From Empedobacter falsenii (GTDB lineage Bacteria > Bacteroidota > Bacteroidia > Flavobacteriales > Weeksellaceae), in NCBI RefSeq assembly GCF_013488205.1, contig NZ_CP040908.1, positions 2,668,001-2,732,000 of the forward strand: 64,000 nt of DNA, given 5' to 3'. The notes beneath the pieces were generated by a model, which worked only from the letters and a program-made list of their open reading frames with translations, was not told where the DNA came from and did no database searches. The position numbers and the translations under genes are program-made. Numbering within the stretch: the stretch's first letter is position 1; each line of letters opens with the position of its first letter. This document shows, one piece after another, positions 35,554-43,578 of this stretch.

Positions 35554-36354
35554 ATGAGAAAAAATCTAATCATCGCATTATCGTTAACTGTTGCTAGCAT
35601 TGCAAATGCGCAGTTTCGCCCTAATAATGACAGAAGCGAAAACAGAACTGAAACTGATCAGAAAAAATTTAGTTTTGGATATTTCTTGGGAACTAATATG
35701 ATGAGTTACAAGATTGTTCCTAAAGCTCAAACAAATCCGTTACCAGGAACTCCTCAAACTCCAGAAGATGATGGAGTAAATGAACACGGTTTAGTTTATT
35801 TAGATCAAGAAAGTAAAGCTGGTTTCTCTGTTGGATTAATCGCAAAAATGCGAGTAAATGATTATATTGATTTAAAATCAGAACCAGGATTGCATTTTGC
35901 TCAACGTATTTTACATTTTCGTAATGCCCCTTTAGCTGGTACATCAACTGGTACTTATGAAGGAGATTTAGAAGATTCTAATGTAAAACGCGAAGTAAAA
36001 TCTACTTATATCGAAATTCCATTGTTACTTAACTTTCACGGAGATCGTTGGTTCAATACACGTCCATACATTCAAGGAGGTTTGGGTTATCTAATGAATT
36101 TACAATCTAACGAAAATAAGGAAGACGATAACGCAACTGGAGTTTTTAGAACAACAACGAATAACTTTAACTGGCAAGCTGAAATTGGAGTTGAAATTTA
36201 TTTCAAACGATTTAAACTTACACCAGCTCTAAAAGGTATGTTCTTCTTTAATAATGAAATTGTTCCTGATAAACCTTCTACAGACCCTTATTGGACAGGA
36301 AGCTTGAATTCATTATCAACCAGAGCATTTGTTTTTTCTCTAAAATTTGAATAA
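35554..36354 (+). CDS. porT: Type IX secretion system protein PorT
   Basis: 266 residues. A signal peptide (cleavage near IANAQ, residue 20) is followed by an eight-stranded-barrel-like outer-membrane domain. The segment KREVKSTYIEIPLLLNFHGDRW..NTRPYIQGGLGY is the characteristic PorT block, and the N-terminal FSFGYFLGTNMMSYKI also fits. PorT is required for export of T9SS cargo such as the sorting-domain proteins in this window (12724, 41674, 49320). It starts 26 bp after menG. The extended acidic loop around residues 190-200 is variable in the family. Confidence 0.85.
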   Translation: MRKNLIIALSLTVASIANAQFRPNNDRSENRTETDQKKFSFGYFLGTNMMSYKIVPKAQTNPLPGTPQTPEDDGVNEHGLVYLDQESKAGFSVGLIAKMRVNDYIDLKSEPGLHFAQRILHFRNAPLAGTSTGTYEGDLEDSNVKREVKSTYIEIPLLLNFHGDRWFNTRPYIQGGLGYLMNLQSNENKEDDNATGVFRTTTNNFNWQAEIGVEIYFKRFKLTPALKGMFFFNNEIVPDKPSTDPYWTGSLNSLSTRAFVFSLKFE

Positions 36355-36405
36355 AAATTAAAAGTCATAATCACAAAATAATAAAAACCATAAATAAATA
36401 ATCAC

Positions 36406-37545
36406 ATGAATTTTCAATTATCGGAAGAACAATTAATGATTCAAGAAGCTGCTCGTGATTTCGCTAAAGCCGAATTATTACCAGGAGTTATCGAACGCGA
36501 TGAAACATCTACTTTCCCAACTGATGCAGTAAAAAAAATGGGAGAACTTGGATTCTTAGGTATGATGGTTGACCCAAAATACGGAGGATCTGGTTTAGAT
36601 AGCGTTTCTTATGTCATTGCAATGGAAGAAATCGCTAAAGTTGATGCTTCTGCTGCTGTTGTCATGTCAGTTAACAACTCTTTGGTTTGTGCTGGTATGG
36701 AAAAATATTGTAACGAAGATCAAAAACAAAAATATTTAGTACCATTAGCTTCTGGTCAAGTGATCGGAGCATTTTGTTTATCTGAGCCAGACGCTGGTTC
36801 TGATGCAACTTCTCAAAAAACTACTGCGGTAGATATGGGAGATCACTATTTATTAAATGGAACAAAAAACTGGATTACGAATGGTGGAACAGCTTCTACT
36901 TATTTAGTAATCGCTCAAACTGATCCAGAAAAAGGTCACAAAGGAATCAATGCTTTCATCGTAGAAAAAGGATGGGCAGGTTTCGAAATTGGACCAAAAG
37001 AGCAAAAAATGGGAATCCGTGGTTCTGACACACATTCATTATTCTTTAATGATGTAAAAGTTCCAAAAGAAAACCGTATCGGTGAAGATGGATTTGGATT
37101 TGCTTTCGCAATGAATGTCTTAAACGGAGGACGTATCGGTATTGCTTCTCAAGCATTAGGTATTGCTCAAGGTGCTTATGAATTAGCGTTAGATTATGCA
37201 AAAATTCGTAAAGCATTCAAAACAGAAATCATCAATCATCAAGCTGTTGCATTCAAATTAGCAGATATGGCAACTAATATTACAGCTGCTCGTATGTTAT
37301 GTTTCAAAGCTGCGGTTGAGAAAGACGAAGGAAAAGATATTTCTATTTCTGGTGCAATGGCAAAACTATTTGCTTCTAAAACAGCGAACGAAGTTGCTTC
37401 GGAAGCCGTTCAAATTCATGGAGGAAATGGTTATGTTCGTGAGTATCATGTAGAGCGTATGATGCGTGATGCAAAAATTACTCAGATTTACGAAGGAACA
37501 TCAGAAATTCAAAAAATTGTAATTTCGAGAGGAATTGCTAAATAA
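36406..37545 (+). CDS. Acyl-CoA dehydrogenase
   Basis: 379 residues, the size of short/medium-chain enzymes. It oxidises acyl-CoA to enoyl-CoA with FAD, passing electrons to ETF. Motifs: FCLSEPDAGSDA (signature 1), NGTKNWITNGG, GIRGSDTHSLFFNDVKVP, and QIHGGNGYVREYHVERMMRDAKITQIYEGTSEIQ, where the catalytic base Glu is about residue 363. It resembles butyryl-CoA dehydrogenase. The exact chain length is not decidable. It starts 51 bp after porT and may share its transcript. Confidence 0.93.
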   Translation: MNFQLSEEQLMIQEAARDFAKAELLPGVIERDETSTFPTDAVKKMGELGFLGMMVDPKYGGSGLDSVSYVIAMEEIAKVDASAAVVMSVNNSLVCAGMEKYCNEDQKQKYLVPLASGQVIGAFCLSEPDAGSDATSQKTTAVDMGDHYLLNGTKNWITNGGTASTYLVIAQTDPEKGHKGINAFIVEKGWAGFEIGPKEQKMGIRGSDTHSLFFNDVKVPKENRIGEDGFGFAFAMNVLNGGRIGIASQALGIAQGAYELALDYAKIRKAFKTEIINHQAVAFKLADMATNITAARMLCFKAAVEKDEGKDISISGAMAKLFASKTANEVASEAVQIHGGNGYVREYHVERMMRDAKITQIYEGTSEIQKIVISRGIAK

Positions 37546-37578
37546 TTTTAGATAAATATAATTATTTTTATCTTTATG

Positions 37579-37610
37579 AGACATTTGTTAATGACAGATG
37601 TCTTTTTTTA
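37579..37610 (+). terminator. Terminator of the acyl-CoA dehydrogenase gene
   Basis: The stem AGACAT(TTGT) / (ACAG)ATGTCT is followed by seven T. Confidence 0.75.
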
Positions 37611-37637
37611 TTTATTTAATCAAAAAACAATACGTCG

Positions 37638-37645
37638 TATATTTG
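37638..37645 (+). promoter_or_regulatory. -7 promoter element of the FAH-family gene
   Basis: TATATTTG, a perfect -7 box, lies 22 bp before the start codon. No -33 TTG at the usual distance is obvious. Confidence 0.5.
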
Positions 37646-37667
37646 TGGCGGAAAAAATATAAAGAAG

Positions 37668-38528
37668 ATGAAAATTTTTAGATTCGGACCAAAAGGTCAG
37701 GAGAAATCAGGTGTAATCATCGATGAGAAAAAATTCGATGTTTCAGCATCTGGAATTATTTATGATGATGATTTTTTTGGAAATACAGAAAAACAAGAAA
37801 CTTTACAAAAATATATCGAGCTTAACATTAATAGCTTGCCATTAGTTGAAGATGATGTACGTATTGGTACACCTTTAACTCGTCCAGGAAAAATTGTTTG
37901 TGTAGGTCTTAACTTCGATGATCACGTAAAAGAAACAGGTTTACAACAACAAGCAGAACCGATTATGTTTATCAAAGCGAATCAATCGTTTAACGGACCA
38001 GAAGACGGAATTATGCAACCAAATGGTTCTACAAAAATGGACTGGGAAACAGAACTTTGTATTATTATTGGTGAAAAAGCAAATAATGTAACGGAAGAAG
38101 ACGCAATGAATCACGTATATGGTTATGCATTGATTAATGATATTTCTGAACGTGCTTTCCAAACAGAACGTGGTGGTACTTGGGACAAAGGAAAAGGATG
38201 TGATACATTTGCACCTGTTGGACCTTTTATTGCAACAAAAGACGAAATCGAGGATGTAAATAATTTACGTGTTTGGTTAAAATTAAACGGAGAATTAATG
38301 CAAGATGGTAATACAAGTGATTTTATTTACCGTATTCCTAAATTAATTTCTTACCTATCTCAATTTATGTCTTTCTTACCAGGAGATATTATTTCTACAG
38401 GTTCTCCAGCAGGATCAGGAATGGGGAAAACACCTCAAGTTTGGTTAAAACCAGGAGATGTTATCGAATATGGAATTGAAGGTTTAGGTTCTACAACTCA
38501 AACTATTTTACCTTTCTCAAGAGGTTAA
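37668..38528 (+). CDS. Fumarylacetoacetate hydrolase family protein
   Basis: 286 residues with the FAH fold: PGKIVCVGLNFDDHVKE, EPIMFIKANQSFNGPEDGI, DWETELCIIIGEKANNV (metal-binding Glu residues), YALINDISERAFQ, and FLPGDIISTGSPAGSGMGKTP. Members hydrolyse or decarboxylate acylpyruvates and related 2-oxo acids with Mg. Its relatives include 2-hydroxyhepta-2,4-diene-1,7-dioate isomerase-like and ureidoglycolate lyase-like proteins. The substrate cannot be told. It is monocistronic with its own terminator. Confidence 0.9.
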   Translation: MKIFRFGPKGQEKSGVIIDEKKFDVSASGIIYDDDFFGNTEKQETLQKYIELNINSLPLVEDDVRIGTPLTRPGKIVCVGLNFDDHVKETGLQQQAEPIMFIKANQSFNGPEDGIMQPNGSTKMDWETELCIIIGEKANNVTEEDAMNHVYGYALINDISERAFQTERGGTWDKGKGCDTFAPVGPFIATKDEIEDVNNLRVWLKLNGELMQDGNTSDFIYRIPKLISYLSQFMSFLPGDIISTGSPAGSGMGKTPQVWLKPGDVIEYGIEGLGSTTQTILPFSRG

Positions 38529-38546
38529 AATAAGATATCTTACAAT

Positions 38547-38586
38547 AAAAACCGTGCAATTTAAATTTTGAATTGCGCGGTTTTTA
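38547..38586 (+). terminator. Hairpin terminator
   Basis: The stem AAAACCG(T)GCAATT / AATTGCGCGGTTTT with a T run follows the FAH-family gene. From here to 38800 I see no gene or structure beyond AT-rich sequence. Confidence 0.8.
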
Positions 38587-38802
38587 AATTTTGTTTAGCA
38601 TCATACTTAATTGATTAAACGATAAAATGAATACTTTTTTATGTAATCTGTTAATCATTTTAAAACAATCAATCGGTTAAATAGAACGTCTAATTCGAAA
38701 AAAATATTGGATATTCAATTAATTAACGTAATTTTGCAAACGGTTTTGACAACCGTCTAAATGGTACAAATCCATCAAAATGATGAATAATTCCTAAAAT
38801 CT

Positions 38803-38833
38803 TTTGGGAAAACAGAATCATTTTGTACATTTG
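38803..38833 (+). promoter_or_regulatory. Promoter of rplM-rpsI
   Basis: TTTG (38803-38806), 19 bp, TACATTTG (38826-38833). It fixes transcription start near 38840, downstream of an ATG at 38823 that otherwise opens the rplM frame. Confidence 0.78.
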
Positions 38834-38882
38834 CACCCCGATCGGATTGTCGGTAATTTATAAAATATTAAAAATCAAGATA

Positions 38883-39338
38883 GTGGACACGTTAAGTTAC
38901 AAAACTTCATCAGCCAACAAAGAAACTGCTCAGAAAGAATGGGTAGTTGTGGACGCTTCTGACTTATCATTAGGTCGTTTAGCGTCAGGTGTTGCGAAGC
39001 TTATCAGAGGTAAGCACAAAACAAACTTCACTCCTCATGCAGATTGTGGAGATTATGTAATTGTTTTAAACGCTGACAAAATTCAATTAACAGGTAACAA
39101 ATGGGATGACAAATTATACATCCGTCACACAGGTTACCCAGGTGGACAAAGATCTTTAACTGCGAAAGAAGTTTTTGCAAAAGATCCTGTACGCTTAATC
39201 GAAAAGTCAGTAAAAGGAATGTTACCTAAAAATAAATTGGGTAGTAAATTATTGACTAATTTACATGTATTTGTTGGTACTGAGCACAATCACGAAGCTC
39301 AACAACCAAAACAAATCGATATTAACGAATATTTATAA
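38883..39338 (+). CDS. rplM: 50S ribosomal protein L13
   Basis: 151 residues with a GTG start at 38883 (VDTLSYKTSSANKETAQKEW). The longer frame from 38823 begins upstream of the predicted transcription start and adds 20 residues absent from the family, so GTG is preferred. Signatures: WVVVDASDLSLGRLASGVAKLIRGKHKTNFTPH, DKLYIRHTGYPGGQRSLTAKE and AVKGMLPKNKLG-like VKGMLPKNKLGSKLLTNLHVF. L13 is an early assembly protein of the large subunit. The gene pair with rpsI is nearly universal. Confidence 0.95.
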   Translation: MDTLSYKTSSANKETAQKEWVVVDASDLSLGRLASGVAKLIRGKHKTNFTPHADCGDYVIVLNADKIQLTGNKWDDKLYIRHTGYPGGQRSLTAKEVFAKDPVRLIEKSVKGMLPKNKLGSKLLTNLHVFVGTEHNHEAQQPKQIDINEYL

Positions 39339-39347
39339 TCTAATTCC

Positions 39348-39734
39348 ATGGCAATAGTTCATAAAATCGGACGTAGAAAAACATCTGTTGCTCGTGTATA
39401 CTTACAAGAAGGTAATGGAGAAATCTTCATTAACGGGCGCGAGTTAGCAATCTACTTCCCTACGGCAGTATTACAATACAAAGTAGAACAACCATTTTTA
39501 ATCACTGGTACAAAAGAGAAATACAATGTAGATATCAAAGTATTTGGTGGTGGAATCACTGGTCAGGCTGAAGCAATTCGTTTAGCAATTTCTAGAGCTT
39601 TATGTGAAGTTGACGCAGATTTTCGTTTACAATTAAAACCAGAAGGGTTATTAACACGTGACCCACGTATGGTTGAACGTAAAAAATTCGGTCAAAAGAA
39701 AGCGCGTAAGAAATTCCAATTCTCTAAACGTTAA
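39348..39734 (+). CDS. rpsI: 30S ribosomal protein S9
   Basis: 128 residues. The start AIVHKIGRRKTSVARVYLQEG, central VFGGGITGQAEAIRLAISRALCE and basic C-terminal tail KKFGQKKARKKFQFSKR are diagnostic. The last Lys-Arg reaches the P-site tRNA in the ribosome. It lies 9 bp after rplM. Confidence 0.97.
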   Translation: MAIVHKIGRRKTSVARVYLQEGNGEIFINGRELAIYFPTAVLQYKVEQPFLITGTKEKYNVDIKVFGGGITGQAEAIRLAISRALCEVDADFRLQLKPEGLLTRDPRMVERKKFGQKKARKKFQFSKR

Positions 39735-39761
39735 TTTATTCAATTCATTAAAAAATCCATT

Positions 39762-39838
39762 TTCCGTTGGTTTAGCATCTAAACAAATAAGGCTAGAATT
39801 TTTCGACCACTTGTTTGTTGCTTGTTGAGATAACGGAA
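39762..39838 (+). promoter_or_regulatory. Structured leader before rpsB
   Basis: Between rpsI and rpsB the outer arms TTCCGTT (39762-39768) and AACGGAA (39832-39838) pair. Inside, AACAAATAAG (39782-39791) pairs with CTTGTTTGTT (39810-39819) with a single G-U. The second helix has an 18-nt loop. This is a likely autoregulatory ribosomal-protein leader. Confidence 0.5.
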
Positions 39839-39858
39839 CGTAAACTAAAAAAAAGAAA

Positions 39859-40605
39859 ATGGCAAAAGTAAATGTAAAGGACTTATTAGGTGCTGGTGTG
39901 CACTTTGGTCACTTAACAAGAAAATGGAATCCGGCTATGGCTCCTTATATTTTTATGGAGAAAAACGGAATCCACATCATCGACCTTCACAAAACTGCAG
40001 TGAAATTAGATGAAGCATCTGAAGCTTTAGGAAAAATTGCTGCATCTGGACGTAAAGTTCTTTTTGTTGCAACTAAAAAACAAGCGAAAGATGTTGTAGC
40101 TAAGCATGCTGAAGAAATCAACATGCCTTATATTACAGAACGTTGGCCTGGTGGGATGTTAACTAACTTTGTTACTATCCGTAAAGCAGTTAAAAAAATG
40201 AATTCAATCGATCGTATGAAAAAAGACGGTACGTTTGAAACACTATCTAAAAAAGAAAGATTACAAGTTGATCGTCAAAGAGCATCTTTAGAGAAAAACT
40301 TAGGTTCTATCGCTGATATGACACGTTTACCATCTGCAGTATTTATTGTAGATATCGTACGTGAGCACATCGCTGTAGCTGAAGCTCAAAAATTGGGTAT
40401 TCCAATCTTTGCAATGGTTGATACAAATACTGACCCACGTCAAGTAGATTTCCCAATCCCTGCAAATGATGATGCTTCTAAATCTATCGATATCATCTTA
40501 TCTACAGTAGCTGATTCTATCAAAGCTGGTTTATCTACACGTAAAGCAGAAAAAGAAAAAGCAAAAGAAGGTAAAGAAGAAGGAGCTGAAACAAAAGAAG
40601 CTTAA
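39859..40605 (+). CDS. rpsB: 30S ribosomal protein S2
   Basis: 248 residues. Family blocks: LLGAGVHFGHLTRKWNPAMAPYIF, GRKVLFVATKKQAKDVV, YITERWPGGMLTNFVTIRKAV, PSAVFIVDIVREHIAVAEAQKLGIPIFAMVDTNTDP and NDDASKSIDIIL. The tail is charged (EKEKAKEGKEEGAETKEA). S2 joins the small subunit late and contacts S1. A hairpin leader precedes it and a strong hairpin separates it from tsf. Confidence 0.97.
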   Translation: MAKVNVKDLLGAGVHFGHLTRKWNPAMAPYIFMEKNGIHIIDLHKTAVKLDEASEALGKIAASGRKVLFVATKKQAKDVVAKHAEEINMPYITERWPGGMLTNFVTIRKAVKKMNSIDRMKKDGTFETLSKKERLQVDRQRASLEKNLGSIADMTRLPSAVFIVDIVREHIAVAEAQKLGIPIFAMVDTNTDPRQVDFPIPANDDASKSIDIILSTVADSIKAGLSTRKAEKEKAKEGKEEGAETKEA

Positions 40606-40644
40606 CATTAACTTGATGATCAATTCATCGATATAATATACCTT

Positions 40645-40685
40645 GTAGCTCCTACACCACTTTGTGGTGTACGAGCTACTTTTAT
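40645..40685 (+). terminator. Hairpin terminator between rpsB and tsf
   Basis: A two-part stem, GTAGCTC / GAGCTAC outside and TACACCAC-TTT-GTGGTGTA inside, is followed by TTTTATTT. It can uncouple rpsB and tsf expression. Confidence 0.75.
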
Positions 40686-40719
40686 TTAAAATATTAAGAA
40701 ACAAAATAAAAATATTACT

Positions 40720-41544
40720 ATGAGCTACAAAGCAACAGCCGCTGAGGTAAGTAAATTAAGAAACGCAACTGGTGCGGGAATGATGGACTCTAAAAAAGCT
40801 TTAGAAGAAGCTGGTGGAGATTTCGATAAAGCTGTAGAAGTTTTACGTAAACAAGGACAAAAAGTAGCTGCTAAAAGAGCTGACCGTGATTCTACAGAAG
40901 GTGCAGTTATCGCTAAAGTTAACGCTGACCAAACTAAAGGTATCGTTATCGCTTTGAACTGTGAGACTGACTTCGTTGCTAAAAATGAAGCTTTCGTTGC
41001 TATGGCTAATGAAATCGCTGATTTAGCTTTAACAGTTAACTCTAAAGAAGAATTATTAGCTTTACCATTCGCAGGAATTACAGTTGGTGAAAAATTAACT
41101 GAGCAAACAGGTGTTATTGGAGAAAAAATCGAAATTGGTACTTTCCAAGCTATCGAAGGTGCTATCGTTAATTCTTACATCCACGCTGGTAACAAAATTG
41201 GTGCTGTAGTTTCTTTATCTGCTAACGTAGAAGGTGCTTCTGAAGTAGCTCGTGACGTTGCTATGCAAGTTGCTGCTATGAACCCAGTAGCATTAGATGA
41301 AACTTCTGTTGCTCAATCTGTAATTGATACTGAATTATCTATCGCTAGAGAAACTTTAGTTGCAGAAGGTAAACCAGAAAACATGATTGAAAACATCGCT
41401 CAAGGTAAATTACAAAAATTCTTCAAAGAGAATACATTAGTTCACCAAGCGTCAATCAAAGACGGAAAAACTTCTGTTCAAGATGTCGTTAAAGCTGTTA
41501 ACGCTGACTTGAAAGTAACTGGATTTATCCGTTACAGCTTATAA
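40720..41544 (+). CDS. tsf: Elongation factor Ts
   Basis: 274 residues. It exchanges GDP for GTP on EF-Tu. N-terminal UBA-like domain AEVSKLRNATGAGMMDSKKALEEAGGDFDKAVEVLRKQG, then VALNCETDFVAKNEAF-type core (IVIALNCETDFVAKNEAF with the TDFV motif that contacts EF-Tu), YIHAGNKIGAVVSL and VAMQVAAMNP. The family order rpsB-tsf is normal. It is followed by a strong terminator. Confidence 0.97.
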   Translation: MSYKATAAEVSKLRNATGAGMMDSKKALEEAGGDFDKAVEVLRKQGQKVAAKRADRDSTEGAVIAKVNADQTKGIVIALNCETDFVAKNEAFVAMANEIADLALTVNSKEELLALPFAGITVGEKLTEQTGVIGEKIEIGTFQAIEGAIVNSYIHAGNKIGAVVSLSANVEGASEVARDVAMQVAAMNPVALDETSVAQSVIDTELSIARETLVAEGKPENMIENIAQGKLQKFFKENTLVHQASIKDGKTSVQDVVKAVNADLKVTGFIRYSL

Positions 41545-41572
41545 TAAGTTTATAATTTTTATTATATATCTT

Positions 41573-41604
41573 AAAGTGATGCTAAAATTTAGCATCACTT
41601 TTTT
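41573..41604 (+). terminator. Terminator of tsf
   Basis: A 14-bp stem AAAGTGATGCTAAA with its complement, then six T. Confidence 0.88.
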
Positions 41605-41626
41605 GTTTGGTATATAATTTGAAATG

Positions 41627-41657
41627 TTTGTTTTATAATTATTTATTTTTATATTTG
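41627..41657 (+). promoter_or_regulatory. Promoter of the sorting-domain protein gene
   Basis: TTTG (41627-41630), 19 bp, TATATTTG (41650-41657): a perfect Bacteroidota promoter 16 bp before the start codon. Confidence 0.75.
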
Positions 41658-41673
41658 TTAGGATTACAAGCAT

Positions 41674-41997
41674 ATGAAACACTTTATACTATTTATAACT
41701 ATATTTTTATTCACCATAACATCTGCATCAGCTCAGTCGAGATTTGATCAGGACAAAGGCTCTGTTAGTATTTATCCAAATCCTGCGAGTTCTACGTTTA
41801 CAATAAAATTTGATAATCCATCGAAAGCAAGTTCGGTGTCGATATATTCGATTATTGGAAATGAAGTAATGAATAAAAAATTAGACGGAAGCCAAAAAGC
41901 AAACTTTAATGTACAAAGTTTGAAAAAAGGAAAATACATTGTTCGCGTTTTTAATGAAGATGGAACAACAGAAACACAATCGTTGATTAAGAATTAA
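41674..41997 (+). CDS. T9SS type A sorting-domain-only secreted protein
   Basis: 107 residues. A Sec signal (cleavage near ASAQ, residue 21) is followed after only about 10 residues by a T9SS type A sorting domain: VSIYPNPASSTFTIKFDN, SVSIYSIIGNEVMNKKLDG, FNVQSLKKGKYIVRVFNEDGTTETQSLIKN. There is no cargo domain. It should be exported through the T9SS, though the tag may itself be the product. It has a strong promoter and its own terminator, so it is likely well expressed. Confidence 0.82.
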   Translation: MKHFILFITIFLFTITSASAQSRFDQDKGSVSIYPNPASSTFTIKFDNPSKASSVSIYSIIGNEVMNKKLDGSQKANFNVQSLKKGKYIVRVFNEDGTTETQSLIKN

Positions 41998-42014
41998 AAT
42001 TATTCATATAAAAC

Positions 42015-42049
42015 AAAAAAGCTTCTCAAAAATTTGAGAAGCTTTTTTT
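42015..42049. terminator. Bidirectional hairpin terminator
   Basis: A stem of 16 bp, AAAAAAGCTTCTCAAA with TTTGAGAAGCTTTTTT, lies between convergent genes. Confidence 0.88.
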
Positions 42050-42067
42050 ATGTCGTTACTCGAAAGT

Positions 42068-42847
42068 CTATTTCGCTTTCTTGTAATTATCTTCAACTTG
42101 TTTCCAATCCAAAACATTGTTAAACGCTTTCAAATAATCATCGCGTTTGTTTTGGTATTTTAAATAATAAGCATGTTCCCAAACATCAATTCCTAAAATT
42201 GGCGTTCCTGCAACCTCTGCTCCTGGCATCAATGGATTATCTTGATTTGCTGTACTTGTAACTGCCAAACTTCCGTCTTCTTTCACAACTAACCAAGCCC
42301 AACCAGAACCAAAACGTTTAGAACCTGCTTCGTCCAATTGTTTCATCAATTCTTCTGTAGAACCAAATGTTGCATCAATCTTAGCTTTAAGATCTCCTGT
42401 AGGCGCTTTCTGCGGCGTTGGAGACATAATATCGAAATATAACATGTGATTGTAATATCCACCAGCATTGTTGCGTAAAGCAGCATTATTCATATCCATT
42501 TTTTTCAAAATGTCTACAATATCATTCGATTTGATATTTGCTTCTTTCAGCGCTGTATTCAATTTGTTGATGTATCCTAAATAATGTTTAGAGAAATGAA
42601 CTTCCATTGTTTTTGCATCAATGTATTCGTTCAATTCATCGTAACCATATTTCAAAGGTTTAATTTGGAAAGTTCCTGGGTCAGCTTTAACATCTGTAGG
42701 ATTTCCAACAGGCTCTGCAGCAGCTTGCACTGTATCTTGTTTTACAACTTCTTTAGTTGTTGAGTCAGCATTTTCTTTCTTCGTTTCGCATGACTGAACA
42801 AAGAAAAGAACACCCAAAACTGACATCAAAAATATACCCTTTTTCAT
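42068..42847 (-). CDS. Fe/Mn superoxide dismutase, predicted lipoprotein
   Basis: 259 residues, longer than the usual 200 because of an N-terminal lipoprotein signal (lipobox QSC, Cys at residue 20) and a Thr/Val/Ala-rich linker to about residue 58. The four metal ligands can be placed: H84 (MEVHFSKHY), H134 (YYNHMLYF), D221 and H225 (GIDVWEHAYYLKYQNKR). It converts superoxide to peroxide and oxygen. The lipobox predicts anchoring in the envelope instead of the usual cytoplasmic site. Which metal is used cannot be told. Monocistronic. Confidence 0.92.
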   Translation of the reverse strand: MKKGIFLMSVLGVLFFVQSCETKKENADSTTKEVVKQDTVQAAAEPVGNPTDVKADPGTFQIKPLKYGYDELNEYIDAKTMEVHFSKHYLGYINKLNTALKEANIKSNDIVDILKKMDMNNAALRNNAGGYYNHMLYFDIMSPTPQKAPTGDLKAKIDATFGSTEELMKQLDEAGSKRFGSGWAWLVVKEDGSLAVTSTANQDNPLMPGAEVAGTPILGIDVWEHAYYLKYQNKRDDYLKAFNNVLDWKQVEDNYKKAK

Positions 42848-42999
42848 CTTATTCTTTTATGTAGTTTACTTATGATATTAATATTTCTACTAAAATATAC
42901 TAAAACTATCGAATATAAAATTGATTTCTTTTAATTTTCTGTTAAAATGGAGATTAGAATGTATTTTTATTACATTTATAATAATTAACACGAAACAAA

Positions 43000-43518
43000 A
43001 TGACGATTAAAAATCTATTTGCAATCATAATCAAATTGATTGGTTTTTTCTTTATTATAGAAACTTTTATAACATTTTTTCCCGAGCAAATCAATCTGTT
43101 AATGAACTTTGATGTAATATTTCCTGAAGAAATAAAAAGTCAAAATATCGTTTTATTTCCTTACATCACGCTTATAATTCTATTCATTGTACTGTTTTTG
43201 ATTTATTATACTTTCATTTATAAAACAGAAATTATGATTAGATTTCTTAGAATCGAAAAATATTTTGAAGATACAAGAATTGAAAATCTTACAATTCCTA
43301 TTCAAAAATATGCGCAGATTTCGATAATAATCGTTTCGATTATTTTATTGATTTTTCAATTACCTATTTTTATCAATACAACAATTAAGTATTTTAGTGT
43401 AAAAGATTCTTTTCAAGATGGACTAACTTCTGATTTAATTTCGAGTTCAATTATTATTCTACTTTCATTTATTGGAATTATTTTCAGCGATAAACTCTCA
43501 AAAAATTTTGCAAAATAA
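43000..43518 (+). CDS. Hypothetical integral membrane protein
   Basis: 172 residues with four predicted membrane helices (about residues 5-25, 48-70, 107-127 and 145-165) and short loops. The second loop is basic and charged (RIEKYFEDTRIENL). No family is recognised. A TACATTTA box lies about 25 bp upstream. The next gene is in the same direction 60 bp on. Confidence 0.62.
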   Translation: MTIKNLFAIIIKLIGFFFIIETFITFFPEQINLLMNFDVIFPEEIKSQNIVLFPYITLIILFIVLFLIYYTFIYKTEIMIRFLRIEKYFEDTRIENLTIPIQKYAQISIIIVSIILLIFQLPIFINTTIKYFSVKDSFQDGLTSDLISSSIIILLSFIGIIFSDKLSKNFAK

Positions 43519-43578
43519 ACACTATTTTATTTCAGATATTTTAATTATTCTTATTTTATTAATTATAAAAAACCAAAA

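Noticed and set aside
38823-38882. N-terminal extension of L13 from an ATG at 38823
   Set aside because: It begins before the predicted transcription start and is not part of the family; GTG at 38883 is used instead.
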